Positions 8,145 to 17,189 are shown, counted from the first letter of the stretch. The stretch is 64,000 bases of DNA from JBBARC01 sp040400005 (GCA_040400005.1 JBBARC010000001.1:186001-250000), one strand, 5' to 3'. Numbers and translations are program-made. The notes: a model not told the origin generated them from the sequence alone.

Positions 8145-8615
8145 ATGACGCCGACGATTTCGCGCGCACAGCTCCATGCAGCCTTACTGTCGGGGCATAG
8201 TGCCACCGACGTGCTGGAAAAGCTTGGCGGCGCCAAGGTAACCGCGCACCGCTCGAACGAGCCACCAATCCCATTAAGGCAAAGCGAACGCGCGCTTTTA
8301 CACCTGCCAAGCAATGGCAACGCCACCCATCGCCGGGTGGAATTACGCATCGGCGACGTGACCTTGTCCGACGCCGACATCTGGTACGTCGCGTCGCGCC
8401 TACCCAGTGCCATGGTGGCAGCCTTAAACAGCACCGATAGCCCGTTCGGGCGGGTGGTGCGTGCGCTTGACCCACGCCGAACGGTTCTTGCCACACATAT
8501 TGGCATTGCGGGCGATACGCACGCCCTAGAACACCGCGCCGTATTATGGGTAAACACAACCCCCATAGCCCTGGTTACCGAACGCTATCGCTGGGACGTG
8601 CTCAGCCTGCCTTAA
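8145..8615 (+). CDS. Hypothetical protein with chorismate-lyase/UTRA-like features
   Basis: 156 residues, 14 bases after rodA. The central and C-terminal parts resemble the UbiC/UTRA fold: DADIWYVASRLPSAMVAAL, STDSPFGRVVRALDPRRTVL, and ALEHRAVLWVNTTPIALVTERY, in the same order as the Trp-Tyr-x-Pro/Ala-x-R-L, TDxPFG and EHR...PI..V.E.Y blocks of chorismate pyruvate-lyase-like proteins. Chorismate lyase makes 4-hydroxybenzoate for ubiquinone, but I cannot confirm the catalytic residues, and the N-terminal half is only weakly reminiscent. Treat as a family guess. It overlaps the convergent small gene by 14 bases at its 3' end. Confidence 0.6.
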   Translation: MTPTISRAQLHAALLSGHSATDVLEKLGGAKVTAHRSNEPPIPLRQSERALLHLPSNGNATHRRVELRIGDVTLSDADIWYVASRLPSAMVAALNSTDSPFGRVVRALDPRRTVLATHIGIAGDTHALEHRAVLWVNTTPIALVTERYRWDVLSLP

Positions 8616-8892
8616 GCCGCTCAGCCGCGCGTTCAATGGAACGAATCACGGCTTCAGCAGCCTGAGCCACGGCGGGATCGGGGTTTGTGCTTAGTCGATC
8701 CGCGGTCAACAAAGCCGGCGATAACATGCCGCGCACATCGTGGCGCAGCACCGACAACGCCTTGTCGCGGGCGGCCAAGTCATCGGTGGCCGCCGGCACC
8801 GCATCATCTTTCGGCGGTAACCACCTGGCACGGCCGTACCAGCCTGCGCCAAACCCCAAAATCACAACCGCAAACACCGCCAAAACCATCAT
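8602..8892 (-). CDS. Small membrane-anchored protein with a histidine-kinase-like H-box helix
   Basis: 96 residues: one N-terminal membrane helix (MMVLAVFAVVILGFGAGWYG), a short charged linker, then a helical hairpin-like region LSVLRHDVRGMLSPALLTADRL followed by AVAQAAEAVIRSIERAAERL. The RHDVRGMLSPAL stretch resembles the H-box of HisKA dimerisation domains (SHDLRxPLxxI), but no ATPase domain follows and none is encoded nearby. It could be an isolated phosphotransfer or dimerisation module, or a coincidental helix. It ends inside the 3' end of the convergent gene. Confidence 0.65.
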   Translation of the reverse strand: MMVLAVFAVVILGFGAGWYGRARWLPPKDDAVPAATDDLAARDKALSVLRHDVRGMLSPALLTADRLSTNPDPAVAQAAEAVIRSIERAAERLKAG

Positions 8893-8912
8893 GTCATTAT
8901 GGCCCCCAACTT

Positions 8913-8948
8913 TAAGGCCCCCGCCCTAAGGCCCCCGCCCTAAGGCCC
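8913..8948. repeat. 14-bp tandem repeat, about 2.6 copies
   Basis: The unit TAAGGCCCCCGCCC is repeated perfectly (8913, 8927, then a partial copy at 8941). The stop codon of the GH3 gene lies at the last junction (8940-8942). It is probably replication slippage in a short intergenic spacer. Confidence 0.85.
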
Positions 8949-11204
8949 GAGTGACACGGCCGACAGTGTCGTGCTGCCGGCAATCACCGGCGTTGCCGCA
9001 CTGGTTGACAGCATCACGCTAAAACTACCGGCCGGCCGGACAAATCCGTGGGCGGTGTCGCTCCAGCGCGACAGCAACCGGTTATCAACCGCAAGCGTTA
9101 CGTGCTGGGTAGCGCCGGCGTTTAAACTAACCCGCGCAAATCCCAACAGTCGTGGCGGTTGGGCAGGGCCTGGGTTAGCCGACAGATACAACTGCGGCAC
9201 ATCGCTACCCGCCCGGCTGCCCGTGTTGGTCACGTCGAAATCGGCGGTGAGATTAGCACCACTGGAAAGTTTCAAATTGGCATAAGCAAAATGCGTGTAG
9301 CTCAGGCCAAATCCGAACGGAAATAACGGCACACTTTTGCGTGCAAAATACCAGCGATAGCCGATATCCGTGCCTTCAATATCATAATTCACTGTGAACG
9401 CCGCGCCCGCCGAGCTGCCGTGATCCACCACCGGGCGGGGCAACTGCGCCTCATTCGCTGGAAAAGTCATCGGCAGGCGGCCTTGCGCATCGCTATCGCC
9501 AAACAGCACCGATGCGATGGCCGGGCCGCCGCCAGACCCCGGGTACCATGCTTCAACCACGCCACGCACGGCCGCAAGCCACGGCATCAGCACCGGCCCA
9601 CCGCTTTCAATCACCACAATGGTGTTGGGGTTAACCGCCGCCACGGCACTAACCAGTTGATCCTGGTTGACCCCGCTTATGGGGTCGAGTGGCAAGGCCA
9701 GCGATGCCATATCGATGCCCTCCGCAGCCCACTGATTAACAAACACAATCGCCGCATCGGCCCCTTGGGCTGCCGCCGCTGCCGCCGATGGCGATGCACC
9801 AGAGACAAAACTCACACTGCCGCCGGCGAGCTTACCACCGATCGCGCTTAGTGGCGCCGAAGGATCCCAAATCCGTGGATGTGGAAACGCGTGGCTCGGG
9901 TCAATCGGCTGGGCCGGGCCGCCAAGTGGCCACACCTGCGACGAACCGCCGCCCGATAGCACGCCGTTATTGGCATTCGACCCGATCACCACAATCCGCC
10001 GGGCCGCCTTACTCAGCGGCAGGAGGTTACGGTCGTTTTTCAGCAGTACAATGCCTGCCGCCTCAACCGTCTGCGCCACCTGAATATCGTGCACCGCATC
10101 AAGCGGACGAATAATTGGCGGCGTATCAACTATGCCGGCGGTGAATTCAGATCGTAAGATACGCCGCACCATGTCTGTCAGCCGGGCCGCAGGTACCGTG
10201 CCCGCGGCCAGCGCCGCGCTCAGTTGGGTGGTAAAGAACGGCCCACCATTGGCCGCATCGGCCAGGTCACCGGACTCCTGGTCAAGACCGCCATTAGCAT
10301 CGGTCGCCGCATGCACCGCCCCCCAATCGGACATCACATACCCTTGGTAATGCCAGTCCTGCTTCAATACCTGATTCAATAGATAATCACTGCCGCAGGC
10401 ATACGCACCATTGACCTTATTATACGAACACATCACCGACCCTGGTGCACCGATGTTCAGCGCGATCTCGAACGACAATAGGTCACTCTCGCGCAGCGCC
10501 TGCGATGCCATGCTGGCATTCACCACGGTGCGCCCGGTTTCCTGCGCATTCACCGCATAGTGCTTCATGGTAGAAATCACGTGGCGCGATTGCACACCGC
10601 GGATCAACTGGCCGGAGATGGTGCCGGCCAGCAGGGGATCTTCGCCGGCGTATTCAAAGGTGCGCCCGCCGCGCGGATCGCGGGTTAGGTTCATCGCCCC
10701 TGCTAGCATCACATTAAAGCCCTGGCGGCTAGCCTCATCGCCAATCATAGCCCCCGCAGTAAACGCCATAGCTGGGTCAAAACTGGCGGCAAGCGCCGGC
10801 CCGGATGGCAGCGCGGTGGCATACCCTGCACTTCCACGCATCGGGATGCCGGTTCCCAGATCAACTGGGTCAGCCACCCCTAATCCTGCGTCGGTTTCCT
10901 GAAGCGCCGGCAGATTAAGCCGCGCAATGCCAGGCACAAACCCGCCAGAGCCCAACGCGCCATCAGGCTTTTTCAGATAAGGGGTAAACGCTAGGCCGAG
11001 CTTGCCATCCACCACCAGTAGCTTTTCCGCTGTGGTCATCTGGCCAGCAAAATAGGTGGCGCGCACATCTGGGCTGGTGGATGGGCAGTTCCATGGCTGA
11101 TAAAATACGCAAGCTGCCCGGGCACCAGGGGGGGCCAGCACGAATATGCCGCCAATCGCCAGGGTTGAGGCGTGCTGAAGTAGGCGTGAACGTAAATCGG
11201 CCAT
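8940..11204 (-). CDS. Secreted glycoside hydrolase family 3 protein (beta-glucosidase-like)
   Basis: 754 residues. A signal peptide (about 1-30, ending PPGARA) is followed by the GH3 TIM-barrel (about 50-350) with the KH pair near 214-215 and the nucleophile Asp near residue 293 in the motif GYVMSDWGAVHAA. The alpha/beta sandwich (about 380-590; ILLKNDRNLLPL, VVIGSNAN) and a C-terminal fibronectin-III-like domain (about 650-740; RAGSDVPQLYLS) complete a normal-length enzyme. Family members release terminal sugars, often beta-glucosyl residues, from oligosaccharides; here presumably in the periplasm. It stands alone between convergent and divergent neighbours, without transporters. Confidence 0.92.
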   Translation of the reverse strand: MADLRSRLLQHASTLAIGGIFVLAPPGARAACVFYQPWNCPSTSPDVRATYFAGQMTTAEKLLVVDGKLGLAFTPYLKKPDGALGSGGFVPGIARLNLPALQETDAGLGVADPVDLGTGIPMRGSAGYATALPSGPALAASFDPAMAFTAGAMIGDEASRQGFNVMLAGAMNLTRDPRGGRTFEYAGEDPLLAGTISGQLIRGVQSRHVISTMKHYAVNAQETGRTVVNASMASQALRESDLLSFEIALNIGAPGSVMCSYNKVNGAYACGSDYLLNQVLKQDWHYQGYVMSDWGAVHAATDANGGLDQESGDLADAANGGPFFTTQLSAALAAGTVPAARLTDMVRRILRSEFTAGIVDTPPIIRPLDAVHDIQVAQTVEAAGIVLLKNDRNLLPLSKAARRIVVIGSNANNGVLSGGGSSQVWPLGGPAQPIDPSHAFPHPRIWDPSAPLSAIGGKLAGGSVSFVSGASPSAAAAAAQGADAAIVFVNQWAAEGIDMASLALPLDPISGVNQDQLVSAVAAVNPNTIVVIESGGPVLMPWLAAVRGVVEAWYPGSGGGPAIASVLFGDSDAQGRLPMTFPANEAQLPRPVVDHGSSAGAAFTVNYDIEGTDIGYRWYFARKSVPLFPFGFGLSYTHFAYANLKLSSGANLTADFDVTNTGSRAGSDVPQLYLSANPGPAQPPRLLGFARVSLNAGATQHVTLAVDNRLLSRWSDTAHGFVRPAGSFSVMLSTSAATPVIAGSTTLSAVSLGP

Positions 11205-11325
11205 AGCGTTATTCCCCCGGCGCGCGGTCCGGTTGACCGGGTTTTGCTGGCGCTCATCGCCACGCTAACCGCGCAGCGCGCGCACCGAAAGGGCAAAAAC
11301 AGTAAAGCAGCGGCCAAGTTGCGGA

Positions 11326-11354
11326 TTGACCGCACCGCCGCCCCCCCCTATAAG
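11326..11354 (+). promoter_or_regulatory. Sigma-70-type promoter of the rpmH operon
   Basis: TTGACC (11326-11331) and TATAAG (11349-11354) are separated by exactly 17 bases, a near-consensus housekeeping promoter. The spacer ends in a run of nine C. The expected transcription start is near 11361, about 50 bases before the GTG of rpmH. Growth-linked high expression is normal for this operon. Confidence 0.8.
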
Positions 11355-11410
11355 CCGCCGCTTCGGAACGGGGTGCACATTGCCCCGCGATGTTTGTTGG
11401 AGTTCCTTTC

Positions 11411-11545
11411 GTGAAGCGCACCTATCAACCGTCTAAACTGGTCCGTAAGCATCGGCATGGTTTTCGTGCCCGTATGGCGACCGTCGGCGGCCGCAAGGTG
11501 CTGGCTAACCGCCGCGCCAAGGGCCGTAAGCGGCTTTCGGCCTGA
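11411..11545 (+). CDS. rpmH: 50S ribosomal protein L34
   Basis: 44 residues with a GTG start at 11411, preceded by GGAG at 8 bases. The sequence begins (M)KRTYQPSKLVRKHRHGFRAR and ends GRKRLSA, which is the complete, highly conserved L34 protein of the large ribosomal subunit. It is the first gene of the rpmH-rnpA-yidD-yidC cluster, an arrangement near the origin in many bacteria. It is short enough to be missed by automatic callers. Confidence 0.98.
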   Translation: MKRTYQPSKLVRKHRHGFRARMATVGGRKVLANRRAKGRKRLSA

Positions 11546-11598
11546 TCAGCGCGGGGGCGCCAAGCTATGGCGCCTTCACCGATCAAGCCTATCGGCTC

Positions 11599-11940
11599 AT
11601 GGCGGCCAAACCGCAGCGTCTGAAACAGCGCCGCGAATTTTTGGCGGCGGCAGCACGCGGGCGCAAAGTTGCGACCCCCGGCATTGTGCTGCAATGGCTG
11701 GACCGCAGCGATGCTGAACCAGTGCGTTTTGGGTTTACCACCACGCGTAAGATCGGCAACGCCGTAGTACGTAACCGGGCGCGTCGGCGCCTGCGCGAAG
11801 CGGCTCTGCAGATAACCCGCGAAACCTCGATTGTAGGGGCTGATCTGGTGCTGATTGGGCGACACGACACCGCCACCCGCAATTTTGCCGCTTTGCTGGG
11901 TGATCTGCGCACCGCTATCCGAAAAATCGGCCGACCATGA
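11599..11940 (+). CDS. rnpA: Ribonuclease P protein component
   Basis: 113 residues. The RNR signature GFTTTRKIGNAVVRNRARRRLREA (about 46-69) is the RNA-binding helix of the RNase P protein, which assists the catalytic RNA in trimming tRNA 5' leaders. The N-terminal RLKQRREFLAAAARG also matches the family. It lies 53 bases after rpmH and its stop overlaps the yidD start (ATGA). Confidence 0.97.
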   Translation: MAAKPQRLKQRREFLAAAARGRKVATPGIVLQWLDRSDAEPVRFGFTTTRKIGNAVVRNRARRRLREAALQITRETSIVGADLVLIGRHDTATRNFAALLGDLRTAIRKIGRP

Positions 11941-12209
11941 ACGCGCTCACCCGCCTAACCATCCTTCTGGTGCGCGCCTACCAATTACTGCTGCGCCCAA
12001 TTATCGGCGCCCATTGCCGGTTCGAACCCAGTTGCAGCCACTATGCCATTGAAGCCCTGGAAACCCACGGGGCAGCACGCGGCGCAAGCCTTGCGGCCCG
12101 CCGCATACTGCGCTGCAACCCATGGCACAAAGGTGGCTTAGATCCGGTGCCCGGTTGCGATACCTGCAGCCCCTCCATCCATACCCCTCGTTTGCGGATA
12201 ACACCCTGA
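11937..12209 (+). CDS. yidD: YidD, membrane protein insertion efficiency factor
   Basis: 90 residues. The family core is plain: LLVRAYQLLLRPIIGAHCRFEPSCSHYAIEAL followed by ARRILRCNPWHKGGLDPVP. YidD is a small membrane-associated protein thought to help YidC-dependent insertion. It overlaps rnpA by four bases and yidC by one (TGATG), typical of this operon. Confidence 0.97.
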   Translation: MNALTRLTILLVRAYQLLLRPIIGAHCRFEPSCSHYAIEALETHGAARGASLAARRILRCNPWHKGGLDPVPGCDTCSPSIHTPRLRITP

Positions 12210-13948
12210 TGGATCAAAAACGCCTGCCTTTGTTCATCGCGATCTCGCTGATGATCCTGGTGCTGTCCGAATGGCTGTTGCCGCACCCCAAGCATCAGCC
12301 GCCGCCAACGCCGGCGCCGATGACAGCGAGCGGCAACGCGAGCAACAACCCGGGCAGTGTCAAGGCCAACACGCCAACCTCGGGCGCGATAGTGGCCTCG
12401 GCCGCAGTGCCTGCGAACGTTCCCCGTGTAGCGATCGACGCCCCACGTATGACCGGCACCGTAAGCCTGACCGGCGCGCGGATCGATGATCTGCGCCTGC
12501 GCGATTATCACGAGACAGTCGACCAAACCTCGCCCTTGGTGCGCACCCTAGCGCCCGCCGGGGAAACCGATCCGTCCTACGTGCAATTCGGCTGGACCGG
12601 CGCAGATGGCATTCAGGTGCCCGATAACACCACGCCATGGGCTGCAGATCACGACACACTTAGCCAAACCCAACCCATCACCTTAAGCTGGGACAACGGC
12701 CACGGCCTGATCTTCACCATTGCCCTGAGCGTGGACGAAAATTTCGAATTTACCGCACGCCAAGGCGTGCGCAACACCACAACAAAGCCGGTGTCGGTGT
12801 TCCCGTGGCAGCGCATTCGCCGCGATTACACGCCGCAAACGTCGGGCTACAGCGTACTCTTTGAAGGCATGTTGGGAGTTGGTGGTAACCGCCTGAACAA
12901 TCTTGATTACAAAGCGGCCGCCAAGGAAGCTAAGGATAAGCCCGATGGACTAGCTTATCAGTTTACTGGCAATGGCGGGTGGGCGGGTTTTACCGATAAG
13001 TACTGGCTGACAGTGCTGATCCCCGACCAAGCGCAACCGGTGACCACCAACTGGTATCACCTAACCGATAATGCCACCGACCATTTCCAGGTGAGCTACA
13101 TCGCGCGTGATGCGCAGACCATCGCCGCTGGCGCCAGCGTCAGCGCCACGACACGTGTATTTTCTGGCGCCAAAGAAGTGCGCCTACTCGACCGCTACGA
13201 AACCCGTGAAACTGTGCCTATGCTGAGTTATGCGGTCGATTGGGGCTGGTTTTTCTTCATCACCAAGCCGTTCTTTTACGCTATCGATTTTCTCAATGAG
13301 TTAGTCGGCAATTTCGGCGTAGCCATTCTGATCTTTACCGTGGTCGTAAAGGCGGCATTCTTCCCGCTTGCGTCAACGTCATATCGCTCGATGGCGAAGA
13401 TGCGCATCCTGGCACCCAAAATTCAGGCTGCCCGCGAACGCTATAAAGATGATCCGCCGGCCCAGCAAAAGGCCATGATGGAGATTTATAAGGTTGAGAA
13501 AGTAAACCCGGCTAGCGGTTGCTTGCCAATGGTGATCCAGATCCCGGTGTTTTTCTCGCTCTACAAAGTGATCCTGGTCACCATCGAAATGCGCCATGCG
13601 CCTTTCTTTGGCTGGATCCGTGACCTCTCTTCAGTCGATCCCACCAACGTCTTTAACCTGTTTGGCCTGATCCCGTTCGACCCCTCAATCTACTCGCACT
13701 ACCTGCATTTGGGCGTGTGGCCGCTGGCGATGGGGGTCACCATGTGGTTCCAGCAAAAACTCAACCCGCCGCCGCCAGACCCAGCACAAGCCCGCATGCT
13801 GCAATTCATGCCGATCATCTTCACTTTTATGATGGGCAGCTTTCCGGCAGGGCTGGTGATCTACTGGACCTGGAATAACGCGCTGACTATCGCCCAGCAA
13901 ACCTTCATTCAACGCCAGGCGATGCGCGCCGCAGCCGCGCGCGGCTAA
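12209..13948 (+). CDS. yidC: Membrane protein insertase YidC
   Basis: 579 residues from the ATG at 12209, which overlaps the yidD stop by one base; the protein then starts MDQKRLPLFIAISLMILVLSEWL, the expected first helix. A large periplasmic beta domain (about 60-350) precedes the conserved five-helix insertase core (GWFFFITKPFFYAIDFLNELVGNFGVAILIFT, MVIQIPVFFSLYKVI, PAGLVIYWTWNNALTIAQQ). It inserts and folds inner-membrane proteins alone or with SecYEG. Length and domain order are normal for Gram-negative YidC. Confidence 0.97.
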   Translation: MDQKRLPLFIAISLMILVLSEWLLPHPKHQPPPTPAPMTASGNASNNPGSVKANTPTSGAIVASAAVPANVPRVAIDAPRMTGTVSLTGARIDDLRLRDYHETVDQTSPLVRTLAPAGETDPSYVQFGWTGADGIQVPDNTTPWAADHDTLSQTQPITLSWDNGHGLIFTIALSVDENFEFTARQGVRNTTTKPVSVFPWQRIRRDYTPQTSGYSVLFEGMLGVGGNRLNNLDYKAAAKEAKDKPDGLAYQFTGNGGWAGFTDKYWLTVLIPDQAQPVTTNWYHLTDNATDHFQVSYIARDAQTIAAGASVSATTRVFSGAKEVRLLDRYETRETVPMLSYAVDWGWFFFITKPFFYAIDFLNELVGNFGVAILIFTVVVKAAFFPLASTSYRSMAKMRILAPKIQAARERYKDDPPAQQKAMMEIYKVEKVNPASGCLPMVIQIPVFFSLYKVILVTIEMRHAPFFGWIRDLSSVDPTNVFNLFGLIPFDPSIYSHYLHLGVWPLAMGVTMWFQQKLNPPPPDPAQARMLQFMPIIFTFMMGSFPAGLVIYWTWNNALTIAQQTFIQRQAMRAAAARG

Positions 13949-13949
13949 G

Positions 13950-14612
13950 ATGACCATGATCGAACCATTTGCCACCCCTAACGAACAAGACGATGCCGAA
14001 GCGCTGGAAACCGGGCGCGTGCTGTTCGCGCAATCGTGTAAATTCTTCTTTGGCGCGCAAAAGCTCGATCAGGTGCCACCGGCGATATCGCCTGAAATCG
14101 CCTTTGCCGGGCGATCCAACGTGGGAAAATCATCCCTGATCAACGCGCTCACCGGCCAGCACGGCCTAGCGCGCGCATCTAATCAGCCGGGCCGAACCCA
14201 GCAGTTGAATTTTTTCAATCTGGGTGATCGTCTCACCCTGGTGGATATGCCCGGCTACGGCTACGCACAGGCCGGGCGCGCGATCAAACGCGATTGGCAG
14301 GCTTTAATGTTTGCCTATCTGCGTGGCCGCCAGGATTTGCTGCGCGTGGTGCTGCTGCTGGATTCGCGTATCGAGATAAAAGAATCGGATCTCGCCGTGA
14401 TGGATTTGCTCGATCGCGCGGCGGTCACTTACCAGACAGTGCTCACCAAAAGCGACGGCGTAAAACCGCCCGCCCTAGTGCGTAAACGCGAAGAAGTCCT
14501 TGCCCTCACTCGCAAACATGCGGCCGCCTACCCCGATGTGCTGGCAACCAGTGCCGAAACCGGCGACGGTATTGACGTGCTGCGCGCAAGGCTCGCCGGC
14601 CTGCTCACCTAA
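13950..14612 (+). CDS. engB: Ribosome biogenesis GTP-binding protein EngB/YihA
   Basis: 220 residues, one base after yidC. GTPase motifs: G1 GRSNVGKSSLINAL, G2/G3 region NQPGRTQQLNFF and DMPGYGYA, and G4 TKSD. EngB helps assemble the large ribosomal subunit and is essential in many bacteria. The N-terminal 35 residues are an extension before the conserved FFFGAQKLDQVP block. In relatives this gene is often followed by argB; here an esterase follows. Confidence 0.96.
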   Translation: MTMIEPFATPNEQDDAEALETGRVLFAQSCKFFFGAQKLDQVPPAISPEIAFAGRSNVGKSSLINALTGQHGLARASNQPGRTQQLNFFNLGDRLTLVDMPGYGYAQAGRAIKRDWQALMFAYLRGRQDLLRVVLLLDSRIEIKESDLAVMDLLDRAAVTYQTVLTKSDGVKPPALVRKREEVLALTRKHAAAYPDVLATSAETGDGIDVLRARLAGLLT

Positions 14613-14620
14613 GGAACACC

Positions 14621-16093
14621 GTGCCAATGCCTGACCCCGCGACTGTGGTTAACCTGTCCCAGGGCAAGTATCGCGGTGTCTTGGGCAAGGACTGCACCGC
14701 CTACAAAGGCATACGCTATGCCCAGGCACCGATCGGTGAGCGGCGTTTTTGTGCCCCCGCCCCGTTACCGCCTAGCGATGATCTGCATAATGCCAGCAGT
14801 TTTGGCCCCGCCTGCGCCCAAGTTATCGGCATGCCGCGCGTTGGCGACGGGCGTTTTGGCCGAACCTACAGCGAAGATTGCCTCACCTTAAACATTTATA
14901 CCCCAGCGGCCGATAGCGCCCGCCGGCCAGTCATGGTGTGGATCCATGGCGGTGCTTTTGTCACCGGCAGTGGCAATCTTTACGATGGCACCCACCTGGC
15001 GCAGGCCGGTGACATTGTTGTGGTCACCATCAACTACCGCCTCGGCGTGTTCGGCTTCGTCGATCTGGCAGCCGTAGCCAGTACTGACACCCCAAGCAAT
15101 TTAGGCTTGCGCGACCAGATCGCTGCCCTGCGTTGGGTGCGCGATAATATCGCGGCCTTCGGCGGTGATCCCGATCGCGTCACCATTGCCGGCGAATCGG
15201 CGGGGTCGATCGCGATCTCATTACTGATGCTGTGTGATGAGGCACGCGGTCTGTTTCGCGGCGCGATTATGCAAAGTGGCGCGATAAACCTTATTCATGA
15301 CCGCCGCATGGCCAGCCGCGTCGCCGATGCCTATCGCAATGTGCTAGGTGGCATCAGCGCCGCCAACTTAAAAAACCTGCCAACGGATACATTGCTGCAA
15401 GCGCAAATAGATGCAAGCAAAGCACTCAATGGCGCCCTATCTGCATCGCCCTGGTACGACGGCACCTTGCTGCCGGAAAACCTAAAAGTTGCGCGCGCAA
15501 AACCCACCGCCGCGGTTAACCTGCTTGCCGGCTTTAACCGTGATGAAACCGCGCTGTTTGAAAAAGTGCCCGGTGCGCAGTTAATGCGGCTCGACCGCCC
15601 CTTTCTGGTGGAACAGTTTTACCGAGAACTACGCCGCGACCACGCCGCCGACATTCTCGAAAACTATCGCAACACCAAGCTTGGCACCCGCCGGTTAGCC
15701 ACCGATTTGTACTTCGCCATGTCCACCCGCCATTTCGCCGAACGCCAGGCAACACGGGCGCCCACGTGGTTTTACCGCTTCGACTACCGCCAGCCTTGGC
15801 TAGGTGCCGCCCACGCGCTCGAATTGCTGTTCATCTGGAACTGGACCGGACTGCTGCCAGCCTTGTTGCGGGGCGGCCCACTGCTAGGTGCGCGGGCAAC
15901 GCTTGCCGCCAAAATGCGCACGCACTGGATCAACTTTATTCGCAATGGCGATCCCGGCGATGGCTGGCAAGGTTTTGATAAGGCCGGCCAGCACACCATG
16001 ATTTTTGATATCACCAGCCGTATGGAAACCGATCCCGACCGCACCAATCGCCTGGCCTGGGACGGCGCCGACATAACCCCTAAGCGTATATAA
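14621..16093 (+). CDS. Type-B carboxylesterase/lipase family protein
   Basis: 490 residues from GTG at 14621 (AAGGA five bases upstream); an ATG two codons later is an equal alternative. The oxyanion-hole motif HGGAF (about 109-113), nucleophile elbow GESAGS with Ser near 193, and the His region GAAHALEL (about residue 390) are in the order of type-B esterases. No signal peptide is evident, so it is probably cytoplasmic. It hydrolyses carboxylic esters; the natural substrate is unknown. It ends three bases before the convergent creA stop. Confidence 0.9.
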   Translation: MPMPDPATVVNLSQGKYRGVLGKDCTAYKGIRYAQAPIGERRFCAPAPLPPSDDLHNASSFGPACAQVIGMPRVGDGRFGRTYSEDCLTLNIYTPAADSARRPVMVWIHGGAFVTGSGNLYDGTHLAQAGDIVVVTINYRLGVFGFVDLAAVASTDTPSNLGLRDQIAALRWVRDNIAAFGGDPDRVTIAGESAGSIAISLLMLCDEARGLFRGAIMQSGAINLIHDRRMASRVADAYRNVLGGISAANLKNLPTDTLLQAQIDASKALNGALSASPWYDGTLLPENLKVARAKPTAAVNLLAGFNRDETALFEKVPGAQLMRLDRPFLVEQFYRELRRDHAADILENYRNTKLGTRRLATDLYFAMSTRHFAERQATRAPTWFYRFDYRQPWLGAAHALELLFIWNWTGLLPALLRGGPLLGARATLAAKMRTHWINFIRNGDPGDGWQGFDKAGQHTMIFDITSRMETDPDRTNRLAWDGADITPKRI

Positions 16094-16096
16094 CGC

Positions 16097-16564
16097 TTAC
16101 GGATCACCCACCGGCACGGCAGTTACACTATTATACGGGCTACCTTCCGGGGTGATCGCAACGGTGGACCACACCAAATACACCAGCACCCGCTTTTCCG
16201 GATCCCAGAGACGGGAGACACGAATTTCCTTAAACAGCCAGTTGGCACTGGCACCAAACACAATTTCGTTGGCCGGCAGATCACCCTTGATCACCACTTT
16301 GCTGGTGGCGCGGCAGGCGATTGAATAGCGGCTGGGATCGGTGGCCAGACCAAACGACCCCGAAACGCCACCGGTTTCCGCCCGCGACATATAGCAGCTG
16401 ACGCCATCAACCCGTGGGTCATCATAGCGATCAACCACAATGCGGTCATTGCGGCCAAGCAAATGGAAGGTGGTATCAACATGGCCAATCCGTGCGGGCG
16501 CCCCTTCCGCCAGCGCGGCGCCGCAAGCGAGCATCATGGTGCCCGCGATCAAAAATGATTTCAT
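16097..16564 (-). CDS. creA: CreA family periplasmic protein
   Basis: 155 residues. A signal peptide (MKSFLIAGTMMLACGAALA) precedes the conserved CreA pattern: IGHVDTTFHLLGRNDRIVVDRYDDPRVDGVSCYMSRAETGG, then SIACR and FKEIRVSRLWDPEKRVLVYLVWS. CreA is widely conserved but its molecular role is not established. The two Cys residues (in VSCYMS and SIACR) are family features. Its start overlaps the msrA stop by four bases, so it is translated with msrA. Confidence 0.9.
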   Translation of the reverse strand: MKSFLIAGTMMLACGAALAEGAPARIGHVDTTFHLLGRNDRIVVDRYDDPRVDGVSCYMSRAETGGVSGSFGLATDPSRYSIACRATSKVVIKGDLPANEIVFGASANWLFKEIRVSRLWDPEKRVLVYLVWSTVAITPEGSPYNSVTAVPVGDP

Positions 16565-17121
16565 GGCGCGCGCACCTTCAGTTTATCGGCAAATGCCTTG
16601 CGGAATTTTACCACTTTCGGCGCCACTACCGCCTGGCAGTAGCCGCTCCAAGGATTTAGCGCGAAATAATCATCGTGCTCATCTTCAGCCGGCCAAAACA
16701 CCGTCAGCGGCGAAATCTCGGTCACAATCGGGTTGGGATACAAGCTTGCTGCCGCGAATTCGTCGCGCACCGCGATCGCGGTCGCTTGCTGTGCATCAGA
16801 ATTTGTAAAAATCGCCGAGCGATATTGCGGCCCGGCATCATTACCCTGGCGGTCGCGCGTGGTGGGGTCGTGAATGGTAAAAAATACCCGCAGCAGGTCT
16901 GTATAGCTCAGCACGGCCGGGTCAAACTCCACCCGCACCACCTCTGCATGCCCGGTCACCCCGCTGCACACTTCTTTGTAACGCGGGTTATCGACATGCC
17001 CACCGGCATAGCCCGACTTAACCGCGCTTACCCCGCGCAGATCCTTAAACACCGCCTCCAGGCACCAAAAACAACCGCCCGCCAGTATCGCGACCTCACC
17101 TGTCATCACCATCTCTCCCAA
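16561..17121 (-). CDS. msrA: Peptide-methionine (S)-S-oxide reductase MsrA
   Basis: 186 residues as drawn; the true start may be Met4 (17112) or Met6 (17106), because the conserved part begins EVAILAGGCFWCLEAVF. The catalytic Cys is in GCFWC, and the family blocks SGYAGGH, VCSGVTGHAEVVRVEFDP and GPQYRSAIF follow. It reduces S-methionine sulfoxide in proteins and so repairs oxidative damage. It forms a two-gene unit with creA. Confidence 0.96.
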   Translation of the reverse strand: MGEMVMTGEVAILAGGCFWCLEAVFKDLRGVSAVKSGYAGGHVDNPRYKEVCSGVTGHAEVVRVEFDPAVLSYTDLLRVFFTIHDPTTRDRQGNDAGPQYRSAIFTNSDAQQATAIAVRDEFAAASLYPNPIVTEISPLTVFWPAEDEHDDYFALNPWSGYCQAVVAPKVVKFRKAFADKLKVRAP

Positions 17122-17189
17122 AACTCTTGGCCTAGAGATGGCGCGTCCAGGGGCGATTGAAAACCCCAGGGCGCGCGTCGAGTTTGCGC

